From Mycolicibacterium neoaurum ATCC 25795 (GTDB taxonomy: Bacteria; Actinomycetota; Actinomycetes; Mycobacteriales; Mycobacteriaceae), in contig NZ_JMDW01000023.1 in assembly GCF_000691525.1 (NCBI RefSeq), forward strand, positions 1 to 64,000: a stretch of 64,000 nucleotides of DNA, written 5' to 3'. The position numbers were made by a program, and so were the translations under genes. Of this stretch, positions 33,295 to 40,775 are shown piece by piece (the stretch's first letter is position 1; each line of letters starts with the position of its first letter). A model generated the notes under the pieces. It ran no database searches, was not told the origin of the DNA, and saw nothing but the letters and a program-made list of their open reading frames with translations.

Positions 33295-34251
33295 TCAGCT
33301 GATACCGACGATCTCCTGGGCGATGGCGCTGAGCCGTGCCTGAGCGGCCGAGACGACGCGCTGCCGGTTCTTGTGGAACTCTTCGTAGGCAATGATCACC
33401 CGGATATCGGCGGCATCGGAGAGTTCCTTCACTGCGGCTACGGCGTCGTTGACGTTGAGGTCGTCGTAGCCGGCGATCGGCAACTCGTCTGCCTCCAGCA
33501 CACCGGCCTCGCCACGGATGGTGTGCAGAGCGTCGGCGACCTCCGCGGCGCCCTCTCGACGGCTGACCTTCTCCGCGGCGGACAGCGCGGCATCACGCGA
33601 GGCGGAGAGCGTCTTTGCCGCGATCTCACCGGCCTGGCTACCGCGGCTGAGTGCATCGTCGATGGTCGGGCGAGTTGCCCGTGCGGTGGCGTACACGCGC
33701 TCGAAGGCGCGGGTGGCCACGATGCCCGGCAGGTTGGCCAGTTTGACCGCAGCACCGGCCACAGCCTGAATCGGTGTGCGGCGCAATGCCGCCGGACCAC
33801 CGAGAGCCTCCTCGGCCAGTACCGTGGTCAACCAGATCACGGTCGCGCTGTGGGCTTCGATCAGCGAGTCGGCGAGATCTTGCACCTCTCGGTTGCCTGC
33901 GGCGACCGACAGCGACTTCAGGTAGCGGGCACGGTCCACGAGCTGATGCTCGAGAGCCAAGTCGCCCAGCAGTGCCTCGGCGAAGGGCTCGGCCTGCTCG
34001 GTGAGCGCCTTCACAGCGGCGGCGGCGCGGCCGAGCAGCGGTCCGAGAACATCGGGCGATCCGCCGAGTTCGCGGATGGTTGCCTCGATCAACGCTGCGC
34101 GTGTCCGCGCGTTCTCTGCGTTGGCGGACAGTTCTTCGCGTACGGCTTCGGTGCGCGCCTGTGCGGTCCGCACCTCGGCTATCTGGATCTCGGTGCTGGT
34201 CAATTCCAGAATGGTGCGCAAGTTGGTGATGAGCGCGGTCTTGTCAGTCAT
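33295..34251 (-). CDS. Ferritin-like domain-containing protein
   Basis: A 318-residue, almost entirely helical, Ala/Glu-rich soluble protein without signal peptide. It opens with LRTILELTSTEIQIAEVRTA and LIEATIRELGGSPDVLGPLLG, resembling the helical bundles of ferritin-like proteins. Glu/His pairs such as LALEHQLVDRARYLKSL and DSLIEAHSATVIWLTTVLAEE could be a di-iron site. The C-terminal 120 residues are a further helical region of unknown role. It stands alone between a terminator and a 205-bp upstream gap. Function unknown. Confidence 0.65.
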   Translation of the reverse strand: MTDKTALITNLRTILELTSTEIQIAEVRTAQARTEAVREELSANAENARTRAALIEATIRELGGSPDVLGPLLGRAAAAVKALTEQAEPFAEALLGDLALEHQLVDRARYLKSLSVAAGNREVQDLADSLIEAHSATVIWLTTVLAEEALGGPAALRRTPIQAVAGAAVKLANLPGIVATRAFERVYATARATRPTIDDALSRGSQAGEIAAKTLSASRDAALSAAEKVSRREGAAEVADALHTIRGEAGVLEADELPIAGYDDLNVNDAVAAVKELSDAADIRVIIAYEEFHKNRQRVVSAAQARLSAIAQEIVGIS

Positions 34252-34431
34252 GCGTATCCCCCTGCACGTGTATGGATGAACGGATCCGATCGGTCGATCG
34301 GACGGTGCGGGTGAGCACCTTCGATCAACGGCTACCCGGCTGCGTCGGAGTTGACACGAGACACGCCGCGATGTGGCCCATGTCTCGATCAGCGATCATG
34401 ACGATCGTAATATCTAGTGTTCAGAGTGCTT

Positions 34432-34447
34432 TATAACGATTGTTATA
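34432..34447. promoter_or_regulatory. Inverted repeat, probable TetR operator
   Basis: TATAAC and GTTATA arms around GATT form a 16-bp inverted repeat ending nine bases before the TTG start at 34457. AGGAG follows directly as ribosome binding site. The position fits autorepression by the TetR gene. Confidence 0.55.
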
Positions 34448-34456
34448 GGAGTAAAT

Positions 34457-35020
34457 TTGAGTGGCGATGCGCTCAACTCGAGGGACCGACTGGTCGCCGG
34501 AGCAGCCGATCTGCTCGCGCGTCACGGTTTCGGGACGATGTCCATGCGCGAACTGGCTCGGCACGCCGATGCCCCGCTGGGGTCGACGTATCACTACTTT
34601 CCGGGCGGGAAACCGGAACTGACCGCAGAAGCGGTGCGTTGGGCCGACCGTGAAACCGGAGCGGTGTTGCGGCAAGGGCTGGTGGATGGCCCCGTCGCCG
34701 GGCTGCGCAGCTTCGTGCACATGTGGCGCCGCGCACTGGTCGACAGCGACTTCGGCCGAGGTTGCGCAGTGATGGCGGTTGCGGTGCACGAGGATCCCGG
34801 AGACGCGGCGCGCGATGCCGCGGTTTTCGCGTTCAGCAATTGGACGACCGAACTTTCCGCCGTGCTGCGTCGGTGCGGCATCAGCCATGAGGCCGCCGCC
34901 GAGCTGGCCACGTTGGTGATCGCAGCCGTCGAAGGTGCCGTGGCGATGTGCCGTGCCGAGCGCAGCCTTCAACCACTGGAGGTGGTGGCCACTCGGTTGG
35001 AGGGTCTGCTCAGATCCTGA
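34457..35020 (+). CDS. TetR-family transcriptional regulator
   Basis: A 187-residue TetR regulator. The HTH region is LARHGFGTMSMRELARHADA with GSTYHYFPGGKPEL as recognition helix, followed by a helical effector domain with GCAVMAVAVHEDPG resembling the YxaF/LmrA-like C-terminal group. It begins at TTG 34457, chosen because AGGAG lies six to seven bases upstream and no in-frame ATG or GTG is near. It overlaps the 3' end of the convergent nitroreductase gene by 11 bp. A palindrome upstream suggests autoregulation. Confidence 0.88.
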   Translation: MSGDALNSRDRLVAGAADLLARHGFGTMSMRELARHADAPLGSTYHYFPGGKPELTAEAVRWADRETGAVLRQGLVDGPVAGLRSFVHMWRRALVDSDFGRGCAVMAVAVHEDPGDAARDAAVFAFSNWTTELSAVLRRCGISHEAAAELATLVIAAVEGAVAMCRAERSLQPLEVVATRLEGLLRS

Positions 35021-35996
35021 CGTGCAGGACCTCGCTGAGCGGACGCCGCGGTGTCGGCGGTGGGACTTCGTCGAGTTCGGAGGCCAACCCGACTCTGACC
35101 ACGATCTGCGGATGAGCGCGGTTGATCAGGGCACCGATGATGTCGCGGCTGGCCGGGAGCTCGGTGAGGTGAGTGAGCGTGCAGGAGGACAGGCCGGCCA
35201 TGGTGGCGTCGAGCAGGAGTGCCGAGAGCCTTTCGCCGCATCGCAGCATGTCCAGACGGGTGTCCTCGGGGGCGGAGATGACGATCAGCTGCGCCTGGTC
35301 TTCGGTGATGTGCCTGCGCCGCTCTGCGTGCTGGGTCACCGGGAAGTTGCGGCCGACGTCGACCCGGTCCGCCTCGGCGGCCGACACCAGTGAGCTGTGC
35401 GGGATGCCATCGCTCACCTCAAAAGGCGATGTCCACCAGTCGATTTCGTGATGATAGGCACTGTCGTAGAGGCGCATCGACTCGGTGAGCTGGGCGGCAT
35501 CGGCGACAGTGTGGCGATCCGCGGGATCGATGGCATCCACGGTGGTCGCAGCGGGATCATGCGCGGTGTTCAGCAGCAGGTCGTTGGTTGCCGGGTCGGC
35601 AGGTGCTGCCAAGGGCAGACGGTCGGTTCGCCGGGCCAGGATGGCGTCCGCGTGACGGCGTTGCAAGGCGGTGACGGTGTCCGCGGGCGCCAGCGTGATG
35701 GTCGCGAGATGCAGATGGTCGTCGGGGTCGGGGTAGCGATCAACGGTGGCCCGCAAGCCGGCCGCGGCGGCCGCAACACGGAAATGGTCAAGGGCCGCAC
35801 CGCAACTGATCACCGCCTGGCGTCCGCTGGTGTCGGTGGCGACCAATCGATCGGTGTCGACGAACAGCTGCACCCCGTCGGGGGTGATGAGCCACCGCCA
35901 CGGCTGGCTGTTGTGGTACGACGGTGCACGGCACGCCAGGTGCACGACGTCTTCCACGATTCGTGCATCGGCCGCTGTCTGCGATGTTGCTGCCAT
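35010..35996 (-). CDS. Acg-family FMN-binding nitroreductase-like protein
   Basis: A 328-residue protein of the mycobacterial Acg family, which is two half-size nitroreductase domains fused. It opens with DVVHLACRAPSYHNSQPWRW, the FMN-contacting motif of the family, and later has RRTDRLPLAAP and QAQLIVISAPEDTRLDMLRCGERL. Acg in M. tuberculosis is a DosR-regulated protein that binds FMN without clear turnover. ATG 35996 is preferred over longer upstream options. A partial DosR-like box lies about 34 bp upstream. It overlaps the TetR gene tail by 11 bp. Confidence 0.85.
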   Translation of the reverse strand: MAATSQTAADARIVEDVVHLACRAPSYHNSQPWRWLITPDGVQLFVDTDRLVATDTSGRQAVISCGAALDHFRVAAAAAGLRATVDRYPDPDDHLHLATITLAPADTVTALQRRHADAILARRTDRLPLAAPADPATNDLLLNTAHDPAATTVDAIDPADRHTVADAAQLTESMRLYDSAYHHEIDWWTSPFEVSDGIPHSSLVSAAEADRVDVGRNFPVTQHAERRRHITEDQAQLIVISAPEDTRLDMLRCGERLSALLLDATMAGLSSCTLTHLTELPASRDIIGALINRAHPQIVVRVGLASELDEVPPPTPRRPLSEVLHVRI

Positions 35997-36029
35997 GCCG
36001 CATAGTCTGCGGCGGGGCTGCCGGAGTCG

Positions 36030-36049
36030 GTAGGGCCGGAAGTCCCTAG
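36030..36049. promoter_or_regulatory. Partial DosR-box-like site upstream of the Acg gene
   Basis: GTAGGGCCGGAAGTCCCTAG matches the dormancy-box consensus TTSGGGACTWWAGTCCCSAA at 13 of 20 positions, including the GGG and AGTCCC cores. It lies 34 bp before the start of an Acg-type gene, whose relatives are classical DosR targets. A mismatch in the left half lowers confidence. Confidence 0.4.
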
Positions 36050-36075
36050 CCGGATGTGGTGACTGCGACAGATAT

Positions 36076-36113
36076 GAATCGGCTCCCGCCACAGAGGTGG
36101 CGGGAGCCGATTC
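36076..36113. terminator. Strong hairpin terminator downstream of the STAS/small ORF unit
   Basis: A perfect 17-bp stem (36076-36092 pairs with 36097-36113) around the loop AGAG; the left arm reads GAATCGGCTCCCGCCAC. It lies 17 bp beyond the stop of the 20-codon ORF on the minus strand. Confidence 0.85.
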
Positions 36114-36130
36114 GTTGTCGGGAAGGGGCC

Positions 36131-36193
36131 CTAGTGGGCCGGCTTGCGATGCCGACCGATCAGGGCGGTCAACCAGCGAACGTCGAGCAACAT
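36131..36193 (-). CDS. 20-residue small ORF between STAS gene and terminator
   Basis: The short frame MLLDVRWLTALIGRHRKPAH starts at ATG 36193, preceded by AAGGCGGAACGAC, a plausible ribosome binding site. It starts 15 bp after the STAS gene stop, on the same strand, and ends 17 bp before a strong hairpin. The peptide is amphipathic with a basic His/Arg/Lys tail. No family was recognised. Placement with its own RBS between a gene and its terminator argues that it is translated; conservation was not testable here. Confidence 0.45.
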   Translation of the reverse strand: MLLDVRWLTALIGRHRKPAH

Positions 36194-36207
36194 GTCGTTC
36201 CGCCTTT

Positions 36208-36630
36208 CTATGCGGTCTTGCGGAGGAGGGGGAGCAGGCGCCGCCGGGCAAGGGTGCCCTCGGCGAAATGGTGCAACGCCTCCGGAACGGAGACCGTGAT
36301 GGGGAATGCGTCGTCGATCATGTGCAGGGTGTCGAGAACGGGGGCGCCGGCAATCAGCGCCCATTCGACACCGGCCATATCGCATTCGTCATCGAGTGCG
36401 TAGAGCAGTGCAACACCGCGTGCGGACAGGAAGGTCACGTCGGTGAGGTCGAGAACGAACGGCTTCTCGGCCAGGACCAGTCGACGCACCTGCTCGGTGA
36501 GGCTGTCGACGTTGTTGTCGTCGATCACCCCGGACACCGTCACCACCAAGGCCAGATGGCGGCACTGCGCCCGCAGTTCCGCTCCGCCGCACTGGACGGC
36601 GGGGTTGCCATACCGGAATGCGATTGTCAT
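36208..36630 (-). CDS. STAS-domain protein (anti-sigma factor antagonist-like)
   Basis: A 140-residue single STAS domain. LALVVTVSGVIDDNNVDSLTEQVRRLV and KPFVLDLTDVTFLSARGVALL are the family strands and helix, the latter carrying the Ser (DVTFLS-A) phosphorylated in SpoIIAA-type antagonists. Such proteins release sigma factors from anti-sigma kinases. ATG 36630 is preached by GGGAGGCAGTCC, better than an alternative at 36663. No anti-sigma or sigma gene is adjacent. An AT-rich region of about 200 bp upstream (36664-36851) probably holds its promoter; no clear sigma consensus was identified. Confidence 0.87.
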   Translation of the reverse strand: MTIAFRYGNPAVQCGGAELRAQCRHLALVVTVSGVIDDNNVDSLTEQVRRLVLAEKPFVLDLTDVTFLSARGVALLYALDDECDMAGVEWALIAGAPVLDTLHMIDDAFPITVSVPEALHHFAEGTLARRRLLPLLRKTA

Positions 36631-36851
36631 GGACTGCCTCCCTTCGTGGATCTCTACTGACACCGAAGTTATCGGGCGACTTTAAGGTACTTGGGAGTAG
36701 TGATTGAGACTTTGCTAAGAAGATAGTCTGAGAGCAGGGTAAGGTTTCGCTGAGCAAATTGAAAACCTATGCACTGCAATGTATTTCAGCTTTGCGTTTC
36801 AAGGGTTCGTACCGTGGGTACCGCTTACCGGCCAGTAGCCGACCCGCGCGT

Positions 36852-38072
36852 TCAGCGCCGCCACTGAGATCCGCTGTAGCCATCCCACGGCGAATAGTCG
36901 GCAATGAGTTCCTCTTGCACCGGCCGCTGTGACTGCGGGACGTGCTGCAGATTGACCCGGACGCGATACCAGATCGAGCTCGGTCCACGCATTCCGTCGA
37001 TGAGCACGTCGACGGGTTCGAGGAGTGCCGCCGCCTCGGGATGGTGTTGGCGCCACACATCCAAGGCCGCCATCGCCTCGTCGCGGGTCTTGGTTCTGGC
37101 AACCTCGATGAGCGGCATCGTCGAGGTCCGCCGACCCGTACCCTTGGGCGGTTTCTCGGCCGGACCCAGCCGCTGGGCCAACTCCAGCAGACCATCCAGG
37201 CTTCCCCGATGGTCGTCCATCGCCTCCCACGGATCACCGATCTCGGCGAAGCGTGCCGGCACCGTGGCCACCGTGAACGCTTCCGGGCGGCATCCGGGCA
37301 CCTCGTCCCAATGCAGTGGTGTCGAGACCCGCGCATCCGGGGTGGCTCGCACCGAGTAGGCCGAGGCGACGGTGCGGTCCTTGGCGTTCTGGTTGAAATC
37401 GACGAAGACGCGAGCACCCCGCTCCTCTTTCCACCAGCGCGCGGTGGCCAGATCGGGCCTGCGGTTCTCGACTTCGCGGGCCACCGCCTCGGCGGCCAGT
37501 CGCACCTGCTTGAACGGCCACTGGCGGTGGATGCGCGCATAGATATGGAAGCCGCGCGAGCCCGATGTCTTCGGCCATGCGGTCAGGCCATGGTCTTCGA
37601 GCACCGATCGCGCGACCGCGGCGACGTCGAGGATCTGTGCCCACTCCACACCGGGCATCGGGTCCAGATCCACCCGCAGCTCGTCGGGATGCTCAAGGTC
37701 GTCGGCGCGCACCGGATGGGGATTGAGGTCCACGCAACCCAGGTTCACCGCCCAGATCAGACCGGCCGGTGCGGTGAACACCGCCTCTTTCGCCGACGTG
37801 CCGGAGGCGTACTTCAGTTCGGCGACATGGATGAAGTCGGGTCGTTTCTCCGGGGCCCGCTTCTGGAAGATCGCCTCCACCGCGATGCCCTTGACGAATC
37901 TTTTGAGGATCATCGGTCGGTCACGCACGCCGCGCAGGGCACCATCGGCGACCGCCGCGTAGTAATCGAAAAGGTCGGCCTTGGTCAGGCCGAGATCGTC
38001 GAAGATCACCCTGTCCGGGTTGGTGACGGGCACTTGCCTACCCGCAATCTCCACCTGCGCGCGAGCGGCCAT
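36852..38072 (-). CDS. Stand-alone LigD-type polymerase/primase domain protein
   Basis: A 406-residue archaeo-eukaryotic primase-type protein matching the LigD POL domain. It has metal-binding Asp residues in ELRVDLDPMPG, the SGSRGFHIYARI motif with the nucleotide-contacting His, and VFVDFNQNAKDRTVASAYSVRA. No ligase or nuclease domain is attached, and a C-terminal extension of about 100 residues ends in SPWDGYSGSQW. It resembles the PolD2-type protein Rv0269c, which is next to fadD2 in M. tuberculosis as here. It likely adds nucleotides or fills gaps in DNA repair. ATG 38072 is preferred over an extension that overlaps the divergent fadD2. Confidence 0.88.
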   Translation of the reverse strand: MAARAQVEIAGRQVPVTNPDRVIFDDLGLTKADLFDYYAAVADGALRGVRDRPMILKRFVKGIAVEAIFQKRAPEKRPDFIHVAELKYASGTSAKEAVFTAPAGLIWAVNLGCVDLNPHPVRADDLEHPDELRVDLDPMPGVEWAQILDVAAVARSVLEDHGLTAWPKTSGSRGFHIYARIHRQWPFKQVRLAAEAVAREVENRRPDLATARWWKEERGARVFVDFNQNAKDRTVASAYSVRATPDARVSTPLHWDEVPGCRPEAFTVATVPARFAEIGDPWEAMDDHRGSLDGLLELAQRLGPAEKPPKGTGRRTSTMPLIEVARTKTRDEAMAALDVWRQHHPEAAALLEPVDVLIDGMRGPSSIWYRVRVNLQHVPQSQRPVQEELIADYSPWDGYSGSQWRR

Positions 38073-38127
38073 CTCCTCATCGTAGGTTCGACCGCGCGTA
38101 GCGACCGGCGTCACATAAGGTTGACAG

Positions 38128-39804
38128 ATGTCGAAGCTGAGCCCGCTGTCAAAGATCCAGGAATCGGTAGGCAAGTACATCGATCGGGGCGCCGCGGAGC
38201 TGCACTATGCCCGCAAAATGTTCCAGGCGGGTGCGCTCAAGCTGGAGCCCCCGCGCGATATCGCCGCCTTCGTCAACGATATGAAGCAGTGGGGCGAGAT
38301 CGGGATGATCCCCGCCCTCAATGCTCGTCGGTACCCGAACCGCAACGCCGTGATCGACGACTTCGGGACCATGACGTTCAAGGAGCTCGACGACGCGGTC
38401 AACGCCGTCGCCAATGCCTTGCTGGCCCGCGGTATCGGTGGTGGGGACGGGGTCGGCATCCTTGCCCGAAACCATCGGTGGTTCCTGGTGGCGGTGTATG
38501 CCACCGCCAAGATCGGTGCCCGCATAATCCTGCTCAACAGCGAGTTCTCCGGCCCGCAGATCAAAGAGGTGTCCGAGCGCGAGGGCAGCCGGATCATCAT
38601 CTACGACGATGAATACACCGCCGCGGTCTCACAGGCCGCGCCTGAGCTCGGCAAGCTGCGCGCGTTGGGCGTGAACCCCGATAAGGACGAACCGTCGGGC
38701 AGCACCGACGAGACGCTCGAAGACATCGTCACCAAGAACGGTTCCGCGCCGCCGCCTGCGGCCACCAAGAAATCGTCGATCATCATCCTGACCAGCGGCA
38801 CGACCGGTACCCCCAAGGGCGCGAATCGCAGTGCCCCGCCCTCGTTGGCGCCGATCGGCGGCGTGCTGTCCTCGGTGCCGTTCAAGTCGAACGAGGTCAC
38901 CTCATTGCCGGCGCCGATGTTCCACGCGCTGGGTTTTTTGCACTCGACGATTGCCATGATGCTGGGTACGACGCTGGTGCTGCGTCGTCGATTCAAGCCC
39001 GCGACCGTGCTCGCCGATATCGAGAAGCACAAGGTCACCGCGATCGTCGTCGTCCCGGTGATGTTGTCCCGCATGCTCGATGAGCTCGAGAAGACCTCAC
39101 CCAAACCGAATCTGTCCTCGTTGCGCATCGTGTTCGTCTCGGGTTCGCAGCTCGGCGCCGAGTTGGCGACCAGGGCGATGAAGGACCTCGGCCCGGTCAT
39201 CTACAACCTCTACGGATCCACAGAGGTTGCATTCGCGACCATCGCCGGGCCGCAGCACCTTTCGAAGAATCCGTCGACCGTCGGCCCGGTGGTGAAGGGT
39301 ATGAAGGTCCGGATCCTCGATGACAACGGCAACGACGTTCCCAAGGGTGAGGTGGGGCGCATCTTCGTCGGCAACTTCTTCCCGTTCCAGGGGTACACCG
39401 GTGGTGGCGGCAAGCAGATCATCGACGGCCTGCTGTCCTCCGGTGATGTCGGCTACTTCGACGACGATGATCTGCTCTACGTCAGCGGGCGTGACGACGA
39501 GATGATCGTCTCCGGTGGAGAGAACGTGTTCCCGGCCGAGATCGAGGATCTGGTCAGCGGCCACCCCGAGGTGGTCGAGGCGACCGCACTCGGCGTGGAG
39601 GACAAGGAGTGGGGCCACCGGCTGCGCTGCTTCGTCGTACGAGTCGAGGGCTCTTCGATCGACGAGGACACCATCAAGGCGTATGTGCGCGACAACCTCG
39701 CGCGCTACAAGGTGCCACGTGAGGTTGTCTTCATCGAGGAGTTGCCGCGCAATCCCACCGGCAAGATTCTCAAGCGCGAACTGCGCGAGATGGAGATCGA
39801 CTGA
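38128..39804 (+). CDS. fadD2: Acyl-CoA synthetase FadD2
   Basis: A 558-residue ANL-superfamily acyl-CoA ligase. Motifs in order are IIILTSGTTGTPKGANRSAP (AMP-binding P-loop), IYNLYGSTEVAFATIAGPQ, SGDVGYFDDDDLLYVSGRDD and the catalytic Lys in NPTGKILKRELREME. It activates fatty acids to acyl-adenylates and then CoA thioesters. The N-terminal extension of about 60 residues and the Rv0269c-type and FadE6 neighbours identify FadD2. ATG 38128 starts 55 bp from the divergent polymerase gene. Confidence 0.93.
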   Translation: MSKLSPLSKIQESVGKYIDRGAAELHYARKMFQAGALKLEPPRDIAAFVNDMKQWGEIGMIPALNARRYPNRNAVIDDFGTMTFKELDDAVNAVANALLARGIGGGDGVGILARNHRWFLVAVYATAKIGARIILLNSEFSGPQIKEVSEREGSRIIIYDDEYTAAVSQAAPELGKLRALGVNPDKDEPSGSTDETLEDIVTKNGSAPPPAATKKSSIIILTSGTTGTPKGANRSAPPSLAPIGGVLSSVPFKSNEVTSLPAPMFHALGFLHSTIAMMLGTTLVLRRRFKPATVLADIEKHKVTAIVVVPVMLSRMLDELEKTSPKPNLSSLRIVFVSGSQLGAELATRAMKDLGPVIYNLYGSTEVAFATIAGPQHLSKNPSTVGPVVKGMKVRILDDNGNDVPKGEVGRIFVGNFFPFQGYTGGGGKQIIDGLLSSGDVGYFDDDDLLYVSGRDDEMIVSGGENVFPAEIEDLVSGHPEVVEATALGVEDKEWGHRLRCFVVRVEGSSIDEDTIKAYVRDNLARYKVPREVVFIEELPRNPTGKILKRELREMEID

Positions 39805-39813
39805 CCTCACCTT

Positions 39814-39881
39814 CCCGGCGAGCGTGCGTGTCTGCGCCCCGACACACCGCGTGTCGCTGCGAGTCGACGCACGCTCCCGGG
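39814..39881. repeat. Nested palindrome downstream of fadD2
   Basis: Outer arms GAGCGTGCGT (39820-39829) and ACGCACGCTC (39867-39876), extended by CCCGG/CCGGG, enclose an inner hairpin GACAC-GTGTC (39841-39855). It starts ten bases after the fadD2 stop and fits a terminator or mycobacterial intergenic palindrome. Confidence 0.65.
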
Positions 39882-39919
39882 CAGGAATACCTCGGGGCGC
39901 GTGGTGGTAATACCTTGTC

Positions 39920-40699
39920 GTGAACATCGACCTCTCCGGTAAAACCGCACTCGTCACCGGTTCCACCCAGGGGATCGGCCGGGCCATCGCGCACGGACTG
40001 GCCGGCGCCGGGGCGCGCGTCATCGTCAACGGCCGTGCCCAGGCCCGTGTCGACGAGGCCGTTGCCGCCGTCGGCGGTGATGCGGTCGGCTTCGCCGGTG
40101 ACGTGGCCGACGCCGACGGGGCCGCCGCGCTGGTGGCGGAGTTCCCCGATGTGGACGTATTGGTCAACAACCTCGGCATCTTCGAGGCGGTTCCGGCCCG
40201 CGAGGTGACCGACGAGCAGTGGCGCACCTACTTCGACGTCAACGTGCTCGCGGCGGTCCGGCTGATCCGCGCCTACCTACCGAACATGATCGAAAAGGGT
40301 TGGGGCCGAGCGCTTCAGATCGCCAGCGACTCGGCCGTCGTCACACCGGCGGAGATGATCCACTATGGCGTGTCCAAGACGGCCCTGCTCGCGGTGACCC
40401 GTGGTTTCGCCAAGGACGCGGCGGGTACCGGTGTCACGGTGAACTCCGTGATCGCCGGGCCGACCCACACCGCTGGTGTGGAGGACTTCGTCTATCAACT
40501 GGTGGACAAGGAGCTGCCCTGGGAGCAGGCGCAGCGCGAGTTCATGCGGCTGCACCGGCCGCAATCGTTGATCCAGCGGCTCATCGAGCCTGAGGAGATC
40601 GCCAACATGGTGGTGTATCTGTCCTCGCCGCTGGCCTCGGCGACCACCGGCGGTGCGCTGCGCGTCGACGGCGGCTACGTCGACGCCATCCTGCCCTGA
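39920..40699 (+). CDS. SDR-family oxidoreductase
   Basis: A 259-residue short-chain dehydrogenase. TGSTQGIGRAIAHGL is the cofactor loop, NNLGIFE is the NNAG element, and the catalytic Ser and YxxxK are in ASDSAVVTPAEMIHYGVSKTA. The C-terminus GGALRVDGGYVDAILP is standard. NADP preference is likely from VNGRAQARVDEA. It starts at GTG 39920 and is convergent with fadE6. This gene interrupts the fadD2-fadE6 adjacency as remembered for M. tuberculosis, so it may be a lineage-specific insertion. Substrate unknown. Confidence 0.9.
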   Translation: MNIDLSGKTALVTGSTQGIGRAIAHGLAGAGARVIVNGRAQARVDEAVAAVGGDAVGFAGDVADADGAAALVAEFPDVDVLVNNLGIFEAVPAREVTDEQWRTYFDVNVLAAVRLIRAYLPNMIEKGWGRALQIASDSAVVTPAEMIHYGVSKTALLAVTRGFAKDAAGTGVTVNSVIAGPTHTAGVEDFVYQLVDKELPWEQAQREFMRLHRPQSLIQRLIEPEEIANMVVYLSSPLASATTGGALRVDGGYVDAILP

Positions 40700-40708
40700 C
40701 GGACCAGA

Positions 40709-40750
40709 CGCGTGTACCCCTGAAACGGCGTTGTTTCAGGGGTACACGCG
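40709..40750. terminator. Bidirectional terminator between SDR and fadE6
   Basis: A perfect 18-bp stem (40709-40726 pairs with 40733-40750) around GGCGTT; the left arm is CGCGTGTACCCCTGAAAC. It lies between two convergent genes, ten bases after one stop and 25 bases from the other. Confidence 0.85.
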
Positions 40751-40775
40751 CCTGCTCGCGCAGGAAAGGTGACCG

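Noticed and set aside
36664..36851. Possible small RNA or sigma-F promoter in the AT-rich gap upstream of the STAS gene
   Set aside because: No convincing GTTT/GGGTAT pair or stable hairpin was found; only the AT-rich character is certain.
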